Assembly (NCBI GenBank): GCA_003707065.3
Contig: PPXM03000008.1
Coordinates: 62,001-126,000 of the forward strand
DNA length: 64,000 bases
Direction of reading: 5' to 3'
Source of the DNA: Trigonopsis variabilis
Lineage: Eukaryota > Ascomycota > Trigonopsidomycetes > Trigonopsidales > Trigonopsidaceae
Notes under the pieces: generated by a model
Databases searched by the model: none
Seen by the model: the letters and a program-made list of their open reading frames with translations, nothing else
What the model was told of the DNA's origin: nothing
In this document: positions 20,088 to 31,886 of the stretch, piece by piece
Position numbering within the stretch: position 1 is the stretch's first letter
Layout of the letters: each line of letters opens with the position of its first letter
Position numbers and translations under genes: made by a program

Positions 20088-21788
20088 CTGATCTAACCCT
20101 GACTCCTTTTTCCCCTTTTATATAAATATGCATTTCAATTCAGGCTTCCTTTTCTTTTTTCATTGTATATTGGCAAGATGATGGCATGTCACGTGACTGA
20201 TCGTCTCGAGCCGCACGATAGGAGAGGCCTTGCATTCTGGGGAACCGTTGACTCATGACTCAGGCGCACGGCGTTTTTCATTAGACTGATAACAGACAGT
20301 TGAATTAGCTTGCTTTAAGCATGAATAACTCCGACTTAGGTAAAGAGAATATGCCAATATGCCTGGTAGAAAAGGTCAAAGAACTTTAACGTCGTCGGAA
20401 TGGTACACGGCGTAATGCCACTTATGAGCCACTCACTGCCTTGTTGGAGGCGCATTACACGGCATCATGTTACATTATCCTTAAGGCCGTGGAAGAAAAT
20501 TCTTCAATCAGGGGTATTTATTGCGTGCTAAGTTGTTATAGTTGGCGGATCAATGGTTGGAGGCACATAACTGCCAATCTTCGATTACGTCCCGGCTCGA
20601 CGCCCAGGCTTGGAGTTTTCCCTTCTTGGCGTTGCACAAAGAGCGGGGCCAGGGCTGTCACATATGATATTATGATGATCGTACGATTAATCTGCCATTA
20701 TTGAACTGGGTAGATATTGGGAAAGCGCTCTAAGTGGGAAGTAAGATGAATTTACAATGGTGGAGGAGCTCTTGTCCGTCTCAGCGATATGATCGTACAG
20801 CTTTGCTGAGAATGTCAAACTTTCTATGTTAAAAATGCGATTTTTCATTTATCTTCTTTGTGTGAGATGGGATATATCAGCTTGAAGATAGGCATCATCG
20901 AGTAAGCGCGAATTCCAAGCATTGACCGCGGTCGATGGTCCACGAGTTTACAGGATTAGTATATTAAGAAAAACAAGAGGATAGTCGGTTCATTTTTACT
21001 CTATTCGCATGCGTGAGCTCTCATTTGATTTAGTGCAGCATTGTGACTTGTCAAAATCCTATTATCTTTCTAATCGCAGTATTATTAGGAAGCGTGACCT
21101 TTAACGAACTTTGGATAACTGGATTTGCTAGAGTCGGTTAAAAGGTACATAAATGAGCATGATAGATTTTTCTTCGTCTTATTAGACACCAACCTTGACT
21201 GCATGTGATGTTTTTAGAACTAGGTATCAACCTACCAAGTTCAGGCGTTTGAATCCAAGCATTCCGGTGCTTTCATGTTATCAAGCTGCTATTTCTTTTT
21301 TTTCCTTAGAAAAATGATAGCCCATTAAAAGCGAATATCTTGAAGATTCTCTCACGTTATCAATACCAAGCTGATACTGTTAAGATCCACCTATCCACGT
21401 AACAAGTACATGGGTGCTTCAGAGCAAAAAGGTATTTCAAGCTGACCGCCAATCCAAGAAGAATATTATGAACTACTTGTGAGACCGGAAGTTGTGCGGA
21501 TAATGGACAATAGGCTATGACCTGAGTTTGTTCGCTGTCTAGACCATCCGAGACTAGAGGAGAAGAAAAAAATAAAATCTATCGAGATAAAATAAGCCAG
21601 AGTGATATTGCTAAACTGAGGGTATGAACTTATCGCAGTGGACTCTACTTAAGCTCATGTAATGATCGCCGAGACCCGATCCGGTGTAGCGACAGTGAGA
21701 TACAGTAACCGAAGCCGAATTCCTGAATGGCAACCGTTATCAGCCTCCATCCGGCCCAAGGACAGTCTTTCTTTCACCTTCGAGCACA
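20088..21788. other. MUP1/carboxylesterase divergent spacer
   Basis: At 1.7 kb this is the longest spacer in the window. It holds the MUP1 E-box. The open frame at 20441-20704 has no recognisable motif and a composition like chance. No repeats, tRNA or transposase remains were seen. Confidence 0.45.
20188..20197. promoter_or_regulatory. palindromic Cbf1-type E-box before MUP1
   Basis: GTCACGTGAC is a perfect 10-bp palindrome about 100 nt upstream of the MUP1 ATG. It contains TCACGTGA, the Cbf1/Met4 element used by yeast sulfur-amino-acid genes. Binding is inferred. Confidence 0.6.
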
Positions 21789-23550
21789 ATGACTTCCCTT
21801 GTTGCCAGCATGCCGGCTCCTTTCACGATTCAATCGGACACTGTTCCTACCGTGAAACAAGTCAAGGGTCTAGGCCAAGTGGACGGTTTGCTGCACAGTA
21901 TTAGGGGTGTGGAGCAGTACTTTGGCATTCCTTTTGCCGACGTTCCTGGAAGATTCCGACGAGCCCAACCTGTGAAGGGACCATGGAAGGATGGAAAACA
22001 CGATGGTACCAAAATAGGGTAAGAACAATAAATGAAGGGGATGAGAAGTAACACTTAGACCTTTATCTGCTCAACCGCCGAAAGCGTTTTCTCCAACGCC
22101 TGTTGCGACCCGATCTTACGTCCAAGAAAATGGAACGTTGTCGTCCACTGAGTGCCTTGTTCTCAATGTGACTTGTCCTTACAATGTGAAAGAACCTATA
22201 CCGGTGATGGTCTTCATCCACGGAGGAGCCTATGTTTTCGGAACTTCAAATGCTCCTATATTTGATGCGCTGGGATTTGTCGAACGAGCAGTATCAATCG
22301 GTAAACCAGTTGTGGTGGTTAGTTTGAATTATCGGTTAGGAGCTTTTGGTTTCCTCGGAGGTCATGATCTCGCGGCCTTCGCAAAGTCGCATGGTGAGAA
22401 AGGAGCAGGAAATATTGGAATGTGGGACCAATTGGAAGGCCTAAAATGGGTTCAAGCGCATGTTAAGGACTTTGGTGGAGACCCTGATAGAATCATTGTT
22501 TTCGGCCAAAGTGCAGGAAGCCAGAGTGTCAACGCTCATTTATTCCGAGCCAAATATCACCCTGAAGACTATAAAGGTATGGTTGGTACTATTATGCAGT
22601 CTGGGGTCGTCACTCTTTGTGGTGGCTATAGTGTCGATGAGCAGCAGATTCTGTTTGAGAGAATACTGAAGAACTGTAGAATCTCATTAGATCTAGACTC
22701 CATTCAAAGAGTCAATGAACTAGCAAAGATCGATGATCAAACTGTTATGAAAGCTGTACGAGCAAGCTTGATTGCAGATTTGCAGACCCTAGGGTTAACT
22801 GACGATGATGTCTTCTTGCCTCACGAAGCGATGCTGCCTCTGGGAGCAAATGAGAAGTTCGCAGACTATGTGCCAAACTGGGTACCAAATATCATGATTG
22901 GAGACTGCAAGAACGAAGGGTTGATCTGGGAGGAGAGCTACCGATCAATGACCAACCAAGGCTTGCAAACTCTTTTGAAGCAATTCTTCAAGAATGCTGG
23001 GGATTTGGAGCTGGTCAATAGTTTATATGATCTCAAAGGAGATGATTTTCAGTCTGTGGATACAGTGAAGCTGGATGTTTTGACCTCGGAAGCTTTATTC
23101 ATCTTTCCTGATTTTGCAGCCATTCGATCCTTAGCTATAAATAAGGACCCTCACAATATATATTACTATCATTTCATTGAGACGACCGACTTTGAGGGCA
23201 AATGGAAAGGCACCGCTCATCATTCATTAGACAACTTGTACATCTGGAGATTATTCAAGCAAGTAATTGCTGAACATAAACACCCCACGTCTGACCATAT
23301 GACTGATTCTTTCGTTCAGTTTGGTTACGGAATGCCGCCCTGGGATAAGGTCCCCAACGCACAAAGCGAAGTTCCTGGTGATTGGACTTGTGGTGTCTTT
23401 GGAAAGAATCAAACATCTGCAGCACTAGACCAGGTCCTCGGTCCAAGATTTGACCGATTTGTGACTCTTGAAAAGAGGAACCTCCTACAAACTATCGCCG
23501 ATTTCTCGCGCGAATTGAACGAATCGGCGTCGAAGGTTTACTCTATGTAA
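21789..23550 (+). CDS. type-B carboxylesterase/lipase
   Basis: Alpha/beta-hydrolase of the carboxylesterase family B. Exons 21789-22018 and 22059-23550 (40-nt intron) give 573 residues. The oxyanion-hole loop is HGGAYVFG. The nucleophile is Ser228 in GQSAG. The likely acid is Glu363 (DCKNEG) and the likely base is His464 (GTAHH). No clear signal peptide or C-terminal retention signal is visible, so a cytosolic or intracellular enzyme is likely. Two nearby ATGs (21789 and 21807) could start it; the first is used here. The natural ester substrate cannot be read from sequence. Cholinesterase-like names in databases would reflect only the fold. Confidence 0.88.
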
Positions 23551-23830
23551 TAGAATTAGACTTTAACAGATTATACACGAAGTTAAGAGAGCGTATAAAT
23601 TACCCTTGAGAAAACCTTTCATGATGTAAGTCACAAAGATCAGAGATTATCAGCGAAATCTCGGATATCAAAGAAGGATAATCATAACAGTCTGCTGCTT
23701 CTCTACAGAATTAGTTAGCTGCGGCGGCTTGTAAGCTATGGAATCGTCTCAAAGAACTATTATAGGGCATTCAGTTTACCCGGCTTGGGACTATTCCTTT
23801 GTCGTTACCATCGACAGAATATTTTCCCCA

Positions 23831-25177
23831 ATGGCTACACCCATCTTTAATGTCAATGGGTGGGTTCTTCCCTCTAAAATCAAGACTGAAGCAAATGAGC
23901 CGGTGAAGAAGAGGAAAAAAGGCGATAAAGAGTCTTCAGCGATAGATCTCTCTGCACTGAATGGCCATCCCGCACATGCTTCGACCGGTCAGAAAAGGAA
24001 TCCAGGAAATGAAAGGAAGAACCACAGAGACGCTAATACATTAAAGGAGACAAGAGAAGGAATAGCTGGTACTTCTAAGAAGAAAAAGAGACCGAAGGAT
24101 ATAACGGAAAAGAAAGAAATTAAAGAGACCAAAGGTCGGGATCTTTCAGAACGTGCACAGATTTTTGGCTCAAATGGACACACCAAAGAAGGTCTAGGCA
24201 AACTTAGTGTGCAGAGGAATGATAGAAATGGAGAGAAGATACGAGCAAATGATCAGAAACAAACGAAAAAACGAACAGAGTCCTCCCATGGAGGCCAGGA
24301 GCCGGAAGAAGAAAATCATGGAAGGGCAGACAAAAAAAGAAAGAGAGATGAGGAAGAAGCGAAAGCGGTAATTGGCAGTCGACTTACTCCGTTACAGCAG
24401 AAAATGAAGGAGAAATTAGCGGGATCAAGGTTTAGATGGATCAATGAGCAGCTATATACCACGGATTCCAAGACTGCATTCAGCTTAATTAAAGAGAACC
24501 CGTCAGTTTTCGGTGAATACCACCAAGGCTTCCGCGGTCAAGTCCAGTCTTGGCCGGAGAATCCGGTCGATAAGTTCGTTGATGGTCTAACTCAAAGATT
24601 TCAGCAAGGCCCACAAGACCGGCTACCAGGCGATCGTTATGGAAACGTGGTAGTTGCTGACATGGGATGTGGAGATGCGCGTCTAGCAATTGAGGTGGAG
24701 CAGTTTGTCAAAGTGAGAAAGAAGAAAAACCGACGGAGCCCTGATATCAAAGTCCATTCATTTGATTTAGCCAAATCAAATCATCATGTGACCGTGGCAG
24801 ATATAAAAAATGTTCCCTTGAAGGACTCGTCCGTGGACATTGTGATATTCTGCCTATCGTTGATGGGAACGAATTTTTTAGATTTTATTAAAGAAGCCAT
24901 AAGGATTCTAAAACCACGAGGAGAGTTGTGGATTGCAGAAATTAAATCACGCCTATCGGACACGACTGGGGATGAATTCGTACAACAGATTCGAAGCATG
25001 GGGCTCTATCATAAATCAACGGATTCATCTAACAAGATGTTTATATCATTCCTCTTTTTCAAGCCTATCTATCCTCCCAAAAAAGATAAAACCGAAGGAT
25101 CACAAAAACCCAAGTTCATCGAGGACACGACCAAACGAGGCCCGCTGTTGAAGCCTTGTCTTTACAAGAAGCGATAG
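23831..25177 (+). CDS. RRP8: 25S rRNA (adenine-N1) methyltransferase Rrp8
   Basis: Nucleolar SAM-dependent enzyme that in yeast makes m1A645 in 25S rRNA. I start it at 23831, giving 448 residues, because MATPIFNVNGW matches the yeast N-terminus (short hydrophobic start then GW). The frame is open 31 codons further up to an ATG at 23738, with no conservation. Residues about 20-200 are highly basic and repetitive (KKRKKG, KKKKRPK, RKRDEEE) as expected for a nucleolar tail. The methyltransferase core begins LTPLQQKMKEKLAGSRFRWI and includes motif I VVADMGCGDARLA. The C-terminus is basic. One exon. Confidence 0.93.
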   Translation: MATPIFNVNGWVLPSKIKTEANEPVKKRKKGDKESSAIDLSALNGHPAHASTGQKRNPGNERKNHRDANTLKETREGIAGTSKKKKRPKDITEKKEIKETKGRDLSERAQIFGSNGHTKEGLGKLSVQRNDRNGEKIRANDQKQTKKRTESSHGGQEPEEENHGRADKKRKRDEEEAKAVIGSRLTPLQQKMKEKLAGSRFRWINEQLYTTDSKTAFSLIKENPSVFGEYHQGFRGQVQSWPENPVDKFVDGLTQRFQQGPQDRLPGDRYGNVVVADMGCGDARLAIEVEQFVKVRKKKNRRSPDIKVHSFDLAKSNHHVTVADIKNVPLKDSSVDIVIFCLSLMGTNFLDFIKEAIRILKPRGELWIAEIKSRLSDTTGDEFVQQIRSMGLYHKSTDSSNKMFISFLFFKPIYPPKKDKTEGSQKPKFIEDTTKRGPLLKPCLYKKR

Positions 25178-25345
25178 TCATATCCTTTAAGATAGCTTCT
25201 AAGCTTGAAACAAATGTATATTAGAAGAAGCCTTGTAAATTGACCTGCCTACGAGCTAGTTCACGAGATCCACCCACGGTCCTTGTGCTATCAATTGTCT
25301 ACATAAGAATACAAATTGTCTTCACTATTCTCGCATCTCAGAATT

Positions 25346-25993
25346 TTAAGCTCCATATATCTTTTTATACTCCAAGACGGCTTCCAGTTGTTGAGGAGTG
25401 ATCTTATCTTTACAGAACTCGATGATATCGCTAAGGTTGATGGCACTCAAAACAGGAACACCATACTCTTGCTGGGTGGCCTGAACAGTAGACAAGTCCG
25501 AGTTAGGGGCCTTTTCCTGACGATCCACCATAACTACAATGCCAATAAGTTGGCCTCCGTTAGATCTGATAATATCGATAGCCTCTCGAATGGCCGTTCC
25601 CGCCGTCATAACATCGTCAACAATCACCACCTTCTTGCCCTGCAGCTTTGCCCCAACCAAGCTTCCTCCTTCTCCGTGGTCTTTGGCTTCTTTGCGATTG
25701 TACGCATACTGCACATCATCAAACGAGGAATCCAACTCGCCTAACTTTACCGTGGTGATAGCACAAAGAGGGATGCCTTTATAAGCAGGTCCAAAGACGA
25801 CATCAGGCTCCAAACCTCCTTCGATGATTGTAGAAGCAGCAGCACTAGCTAGACTGCCTAGCATCTTGGATGTAGTCAAGAGTCCTGCATTATAAAAGTA
25901 GGGTGATACCCGGCCACTCTTAAGCGTGAATTCTCCAAACGATAATACTGAATTTCCCAAGGAAGCCTCCAACAATTGTTGTTTGGCAGCCAT
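25346..25993 (-). CDS. URA5: orotate phosphoribosyltransferase
   Basis: Fifth step of UMP synthesis: orotate plus PRPP gives OMP. Starting at the ATG at 25993 (MAAKQQLLEASL) the protein has 215 residues, the family's usual size. The frame is open for 23 more codons upstream but only from a TTG, so that start was rejected. Visible motifs are FTLKSGRVSPYFYN near the N-terminus, GPAYKGIPL, and the PRPP-binding loop VVIVDDVMTAGTA. Single exon. It converges on RRP8 with about 170 nt between stops. Confidence 0.95.
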   Translation of the reverse strand: MAAKQQLLEASLGNSVLSFGEFTLKSGRVSPYFYNAGLLTTSKMLGSLASAAASTIIEGGLEPDVVFGPAYKGIPLCAITTVKLGELDSSFDDVQYAYNRKEAKDHGEGGSLVGAKLQGKKVVIVDDVMTAGTAIREAIDIIRSNGGQLIGIVVMVDRQEKAPNSDLSTVQATQQEYGVPVLSAINLSDIIEFCKDKITPQQLEAVLEYKKIYGA

Positions 25994-27010
25994 GAGAAAC
26001 AGATTGTCGAGTGGAGAGTTTTTTTGTGTTACAGCAACGTAGTTGAGGATGCTGACTGGCAAAAGAGAGACTAATAAGGCTTAGAACCGTTCTACATCGC
26101 CTCAATGCGAGCCGCGAAAGTGTAAAATGGGTTGAATAAATGAGCAGAGTAACCGTACAGAAGGATGAATTGATGATAACCAAGCGATCCTATTCAATCG
26201 TGATCATCCTGGATTCTTGCTCAACTTCTACAGCCCCCCACGTAGATTAAGTGCTTAAGGTACTTGATCTTGGGAGATCCTTTCACATTGCAGCAGTTCG
26301 TGCAAATGAACAGGCCATTGACAGCCGAGGTTTATGAAAGACAGCTGAGCGACAAAAAGATCCAATCAGGCCCTAAAACACACACGCATATATGATACAT
26401 AGCCTATTGGGCCCGATTGGAACTAGTATAGTCCAGATGCCGGAAACAAACGGACTGCTCCGGCATGCAGAGTGAAGAGAGGGTCTATTAGCAGTCACAG
26501 CAGCGTGTGATTGAGACACTACAGTATATACTGATGACTAAGGTAGTAACTGTCTTGGACCGCTGAAACGATTTAATGACCAATCCCTGTGCGGAAATGC
26601 ATATTATTGACGGTTTTAGACTATGCTGTGATCTTCGTTGTATGGAGTTTTTTTTGGTGATGGTCCAGACTCGGAATTTTTGTAGCGGCAGTGGGTTATA
26701 TCGATCCATGCGGCGGAAGCTTGTCCGCATAAAAAAGAAATGAAACTCCGAGAAAATGACAAAATAAGTCAAAATAGAGGGGCAAAAGTAAGTTCATAAC
26801 TCCATATGATAGAGTAAATATTATTAGGACTTCATATAGTTTGCAAGTAATTGTTTCATATGTTCAAAGGTGTCTCGGTCGGGTGCCCCAAACGGTTACC
26901 TAGAGCTGACCAACTTGTCGGGTATTCACCCCAAGCCCCTCGACCCCACACCGGTGAAACTTTCCCTCCAGCACGAACACTCAAGATAAGAAATCAGGCG
27001 AGTTGGAAAG
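25994..27010. other. URA5/RPE1 divergent spacer
   Basis: About 1 kb without a recognisable gene. The minus-strand frame at 26488-26772 has no motif. No repeats or RNA genes were seen. Confidence 0.4.
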
Positions 27011-27807
27011 ATGCTTGATCCAATTGTTGCGCCATCTATTCTTGCAGGTAATACAATTGCAGAGATAATATTAACTTTTACAGCTGACTTTGGTCATTTA
27101 GCTGATGAGTGTCGGCGGATGAAAGATTGCAAAGCAGATTGGCTTCACATTGATATAATGGATGGTCATTTTGTTCCAAACATGACCTTTGGACCTCAAA
27201 TGGTGGCAAGTCTCAGAGGAACATTGCCGAAAGGTGATATCTTTTTTGACTGCCACATGATGGTCTCCGATGTAGGATGAGGACTTTTTCCATATATCTG
27301 ACCTGTTTAGCCGTTGCGATGGGTAAAGGATTTCGCTGAGAATGGATGTGATCTATTTTGTTTTCACTACGAAGCTGCTGGTAAGTTTCATTTGTCTTGA
27401 AGTTGCACGGCTAAGACAAAGTGAATGATGTATGGAGTGTGATCAAAGCTGTCAAAGATGCAGGCATGAGAGTTGGACTGGCTATAAAGCCAAAGACTCC
27501 CGCAGAAGTGGTTCTCGCATATGGAGACTTATTAGATATGATTCTCGTTATGACAGTTGAGCCTGGATTTGGCGGACAGCCTTTTATGAGTGAATGCCTT
27601 GATAAAGTTGAATTTCTACGATCCCGATATCCTGATAAAAATATAGAAGTGGATGGCGGTTTAGGACCAAAGACTGTTGTTCCTGCCGCTGAAGCTGGAG
27701 CAAATATTATTGTGGCTGGCTCGGCGATTTTTGGAGCGAAGGATCCTAAGCATGTCATTGCTATCCTTAGAGAAGCAGTTGCTAAAGTTCAGGCAGGCGA
27801 TAACTAG
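27011..27807 (+). CDS. RPE1: ribulose-phosphate 3-epimerase
   Basis: Pentose-phosphate enzyme interconverting ribulose-5-P and xylulose-5-P, a TIM barrel with a divalent metal. Exons 27011-27047, 27084-27271, 27311-27380 and 27422-27807 encode 226 residues, with introns of 36, 39 and 41 nt. Joining restores [27 protein letters not shown] and FHYEAA, then [19 protein letters not shown] and GSAIF. The metal ligands and catalytic Asp residues lie in DIMDGH and DGG. Intron 1 is a multiple of three with no stop, so unspliced RNA would add 12 residues. The last acceptor (CAAAG) could shift by a few bases. Confidence 0.94.
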
Positions 27808-28149
27808 AGAGATATTTTATATTTTTAATGACCATTCCGGAACTTATTACCGTATTCGTCCCACTTTTGTCCTATCCTCAAGCCGTATGATGTGCAAATT
27901 GACCGATTGTTCATCACAAGGTCTTTGTCAAAGTTTATATGACTTTAGGCTTTTGAACAGGAATATAACTCATTGTAAATTTACCAATTAGCTTAGCCAC
28001 GTGATGTTTCTGCAAGTCTACCCATCTCCTCTGTAACGTTCGACGTCACTCGCTCATCTAACGGTTATACCACATTGTCTCCCATTGACTCTTACTTTCT
28101 AACTACCCAACTACTTCTTCAATTACGCGTATCCGCCTGATCTTGAATA
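27808..28149. other. RPE1/MHO1 spacer
   Basis: A 342-nt tandem spacer. It has a CACGTG E-box (27998-28003) 147 nt before MHO1 and an ACGCGT box (about 28125-28130). No gene is seen. Confidence 0.4.
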
Positions 28150-29301
28150 ATGGGAACTATTCGAAGAGCTGCCCATGCTGGAACTTGGTATCTAAGCAAT
28201 CGTCCTCGCCTTGACGTTCAACTGCAAGAGTTCCTTGACCAAGCGTCTCCTGATGCCACGGGCCGGATCATTGTGGGACCGTAAGTAGGAATTATTCTTG
28301 TCAGGCTCCGTACTGACTCCCTCTCTAGTCATGCCGGCTTTAGTTATTCTGGCCCAACAGCCGCCTGGGCTTATAAAGCCTTGGATCTCAGCAATTGGTA
28401 TGCGCAGTCTACGTGCATTGGATCTAACTATTTCTATAGTAAACGAGTCTTTTTACTAGGTCCAAGTCACGTATCTTATTTTAGAAGCTGTGCTCTGTCT
28501 TCATGCTCCACTTTGGCCACTCCATTAGGTGATCTGCCTGTCGATAAGGAAAGTAAGTGCTGTGACTTGCGGAGTGAAACTGCTAACCATTTTCGTCATC
28601 GATGAATTAATGGACACAAATAAATTTATTAAATTACCCCTTGATGTCGAGGAACGGGAGCATTCGCTGGAAATGCACCTTCCGTTTATTCGTAAAGTGA
28701 TGACGTAAGGATCTGCTGAAGCGATAAATATTTGTTAACTTTATCAGAGCTTCCGGAACTATCCTTCCTATAATTCCCATCACTGTTGGAGCCATTGATT
28801 CCGAAGGTGAACTAGACTATGCTCGCACCTTTGCTCCCTACTTTGAAAACCCTGAAAATGCTGTCGTTATCAGTTCTGATTTCTGTCATTGGTATAGCAA
28901 GCTTGTTATTGTAGCGCTAATGTCATAGGGGAAGTCGCTTCAACTACACCGGCTATACTAGCACGCCTGATGCCAGTAACTTCAGGGAGCTTGCAATGAA
29001 AGTTCCTTCAACCGATCTGCCAGTTCCAATTTCAAAGGGAATCGAGTATTTGGATCATACAGCGATGAACATAGCTTCCGGGGCGCTCGGGGAATTCAAG
29101 GTCCATAATAAATGGAATGCCTATCTGGCCCGGACAGAGAACACTATCTGCGGCCGTCATCCCCTTAGTATCCTCCTTGCCGTCCTGGATATCACTGGAG
29201 GCCCTTATATTCATTGGCTCAAGTACAACCAATCTAATCAATGCACGAGCACGTCCGATAGTTCTGTTAGCTATGCCGCAGGCGTTGTCCATGGGATATA
29301 A
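28150..29301 (+). CDS. MHO1: MEMO1-family protein (Mho1)
   Basis: MEMO family protein, related to class III extradiol dioxygenases. Six exons: 28150-28280, 28329-28397, 28440-28552, about 28596-28704, 28748-28891 and 28929-29301, giving about 312 residues. Conserved stretches recovered by splicing are HAGTWY, PHAGFSYSGPTAAWAYK, FLLGPSHV, EHSLEMHLPFI, VVISSDFCHWGSRF, TICGRHP and DSSVSYAAG; the His, His, Asp and Cys residues match the MEMO active-site pocket. Introns are 48, 42, 43, 43 and 37 nt. The third has a normal donor and CTAAC branch but no AG; the likely junction ends CG at 28595 (see findings). Physiological role is not well defined. Confidence 0.88.
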
Positions 29302-29389
29302 TATCCTAAGAGGCGCATCTGGCATTCTTCATTAAGTCTTTATAGTGCAATTATCGGTTTTCTATTATTTGATGATGCTCCTGCACTAA

Positions 29390-31022
29390 TCACATCCGCG
29401 TCCATTTCCGTAGTTCGCCGCGAGAAGGAATCATATTTGAGAGCTCAAGTAGACCAACATCTGGAACGACCATTCTAGTTTCCGGACTTGCACCAGATAT
29501 ACGCTGACTTTTACTGCCATGGGCCGGTACTAGTAGCTGAAAATCCTGAAGCCTCTCCCATACCGCTCTTGCTAGGTCGCGCGACCATACTCTGAATCCA
29601 AGGTTCGCCGTAGCAGTGCCGAGGTTTCCAGCATTGATTTGATTTGTAGCTGTTTCAAAAGATATCTTACTCTCACTAGCGACAAGAAGATACTCTTCAT
29701 AAGCGAGATTGAAGTTAACAGCACCAGAGCCCTCTTGCTTGATACTGGCACGGCACGAGGAGATAAGAATAGATAACTCTACATCCGACAAACCTGAAAT
29801 TAATGTTTCGACATCCAGACATCGAGTAAACGATTGATCAATGATCATAGAACTTGCAGGGAGCGGTACCTGTGCTGACGTCTCAGAGACCGCTCGCAGA
29901 CAGGACGAAAAAAAGACTTTCGGATTTCTTGTCTGTGCATGGATTCGAGAGACAAATGTCTTGAAGTCGTCATCGTGAAGATAGAGAGAGTCAATCCAGT
30001 CATTCCAGATATCGAGAAAAGGTTTGATGGATATATGTGGCTTAGTGGAGTTGAAAGTTAGCCCTGCTTTGCAAATCTGAGAAAATTGGTCTAGAGAGGA
30101 TGGCCCCATCAGTCGAATGACACGATGGGAGAATCGACTTCGAACTCTTCTTTCCAGTAGTTCGACACAGTTTATTCGAGCAGAGATCCCAATAACGGCT
30201 ATAGGAGCCTTTCGCGACTGAGCGATGTCGAATAAGTTATAAAGGAGCAACTGGCGAGAATGTTGCGTGAATTGTTCGACTTCGTCGAGCACAAAGACGA
30301 CAGCTACCTGTTTTCTGGCTGCAGAAAGACCCAGTTCATCAGGTAAAGATAAAACAGCAAGGATGGCCATTAAAGTTTCATTGAAAGATACGTATTCCAA
30401 ACCTTGTGAAGCCGACCTAAAAAAATGCGACGAATTAAAATCTTGAACTGCTTTCCGAGATACATGTTGGCGTAAACCACTCATCGCGATGCTGAGCTGC
30501 CGCGCTATTTCTCGTAGGGCAAATCTATCATTTCTGAGAGAAGAGCCATTCAGTCGGACGGTCAGAAAGTCATTAGGATAGTTTCCTCTTAGATTGAAAA
30601 GAGCTTGATTGATAAGCTAATTCATTAGATGGTGTTTCATTTTAACATTACCGTTGATTTTCCCGAAGATCTCGGGCCAACAATGAGGCAAGAGTTGCCT
30701 TCATCATGTAAAACTGTCTGCTCCAAAATTGTATATACCCGACTAAGATTAGTCAGAAAGGTTCTATGATCGATAATTACTTATATTCTTGACTCAGACC
30801 AATCAATGGGATCCGCCTTCGTCCAGTCAGTTGGCCTAAAACTCGGTATTTTATAGTTTCAAGCGCTTGACCACTAAACAGTTGACGAGCTCGTTGAAGC
30901 TTTTCATTCATCATTTGACCTTCTTCGTCGTCACTTTCATAGGGACGATATTTATCTTGTTCAACTGGTTCTTCATCAAGCTGAGGAGGTCGTGTCGCAA
31001 CTTTTTTCCTCGTCTTGCTCAT
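29390..31022 (-). CDS. ORC4: origin recognition complex subunit 4
   Basis: AAA+ ATPase subunit of ORC, which marks replication origins. Exons 31022-30781, 30742-30652 and 30616-29390 encode 519 residues, with introns of 38 and 35 nt. Walker A is GPRSSGKST, in the middle exon. Walker B is VVFVLDEVEQF. An Arg-rich sensor segment (RRVRSRFSHRV) follows, then a winged-helix-like C-terminal region. The N-terminal about 60 residues are acidic and basic without a fold I can name. The splice joins restore SCLIVGPRSSGKSTLINQAL. It converges on MHO1 with 88 nt between stops. Confidence 0.93.
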
Positions 31023-31299
31023 GGACTCGGTAGCGTTGCTGGCCGTCCATGCGCGATCCCATCTTTAGCGATGACCCCGTAGCGAAACATCACGACGGTA
31101 ACGTCTACTGGTAGCTTTGTACAGATCGTCGTATTGATTTGATAATAAAGAAACTAATTATTTGTCTCAAAACTACTAAATAAGAAACGATCGAATCGAT
31201 GGTGGGTTCCCTCTCCCTCGTACAAGTGGGTTGTGTGACGTACAAGACCGAGTAACTAGGCGAAGTTGGCAGAGACGGAGCGAGTGTTACGATCTACTC

Positions 31300-31886
31300 A
31301 TGACGATGGCTGAACAGACTGATCTTCCCGAACCTATCCTTCATTGCCTAAAGTCGTCACGATTTGTAAGTGCCAAATAGTGTCTCCTTCTGATTGTTAG
31401 CTACATCTTGCCACTTCATATCAAGACTGTCCTCATGTCAGTTTGATGAACTATACATTTGTTCCCAAGACAGAGAGTGGACCCTACGAACAAGGAGACA
31501 TAATCATCATGACATCCCAAAAAGGTACCACGAAGGTGGATAACTTGATTAAGAATCCTCGTGTGTCTTTACTAGTCCACGATTGGGTTACTGCAAAAAC
31601 CGTCGAAGGTCATGATGGGCTGACCAACGTTTTACTATCCCTTAATCAAGCAGAATTATCCAGAATATCCGTCACGTTGAACGGAATTGCTAAAGTTGTC
31701 CAAGATCCCCAGGAAGCCAAAGTTTTGATGGATCAACATTTGAAGGCCAACCCGGGAGCCAAATGTTTCATTGATAATCCTGATTCAGTGGCGATTGTGG
31801 TTCACGTCAAGTCAGCTCGAATAGCTGATAATGAAAATAATGTCTCGGACTGGGGCGATAATCATCGATTAAATGACTACCAATGA
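31300..31886 (+). CDS. pyridoxamine-phosphate-oxidase-like FMN-binding protein
   Basis: Small split-barrel protein of the PNPOx-like family (yeast YLR456W/YPR172W type). Exons 31300-31365 and 31401-31886, with a 35-nt intron, give 183 residues. The opening helix LPEPILHCLKSSRF joins to LHLATSYQDCPHVSLMNY. Core strands include DIIIMTSQKGTTKVDNLIKNPRVSLLVHDW, described here only by its first and last motifs: IIIMTS and SLLVHDW. The second ATG (31306) is also possible. The family lacks a proven vitamin B6 role in fungi, so enzymatic activity is not claimed. Confidence 0.85.

Noticed and set aside
20441-20704. 87-codon ORF in the MUP1/carboxylesterase spacer
   Set aside because: No motif, chance-like composition and no conserved neighbours.
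23738-23830. 31-residue RRP8 extension from ATG 23738
   Set aside because: MATPIFNVNGW at 23831 matches the yeast Rrp8 start; the extension has no conserved feature. It remains possible as an alternative start.
25994-26062. 23-residue URA5 extension
   Set aside because: Begins with TTG; the ATG at 25993 gives the family's normal N-terminus and length.
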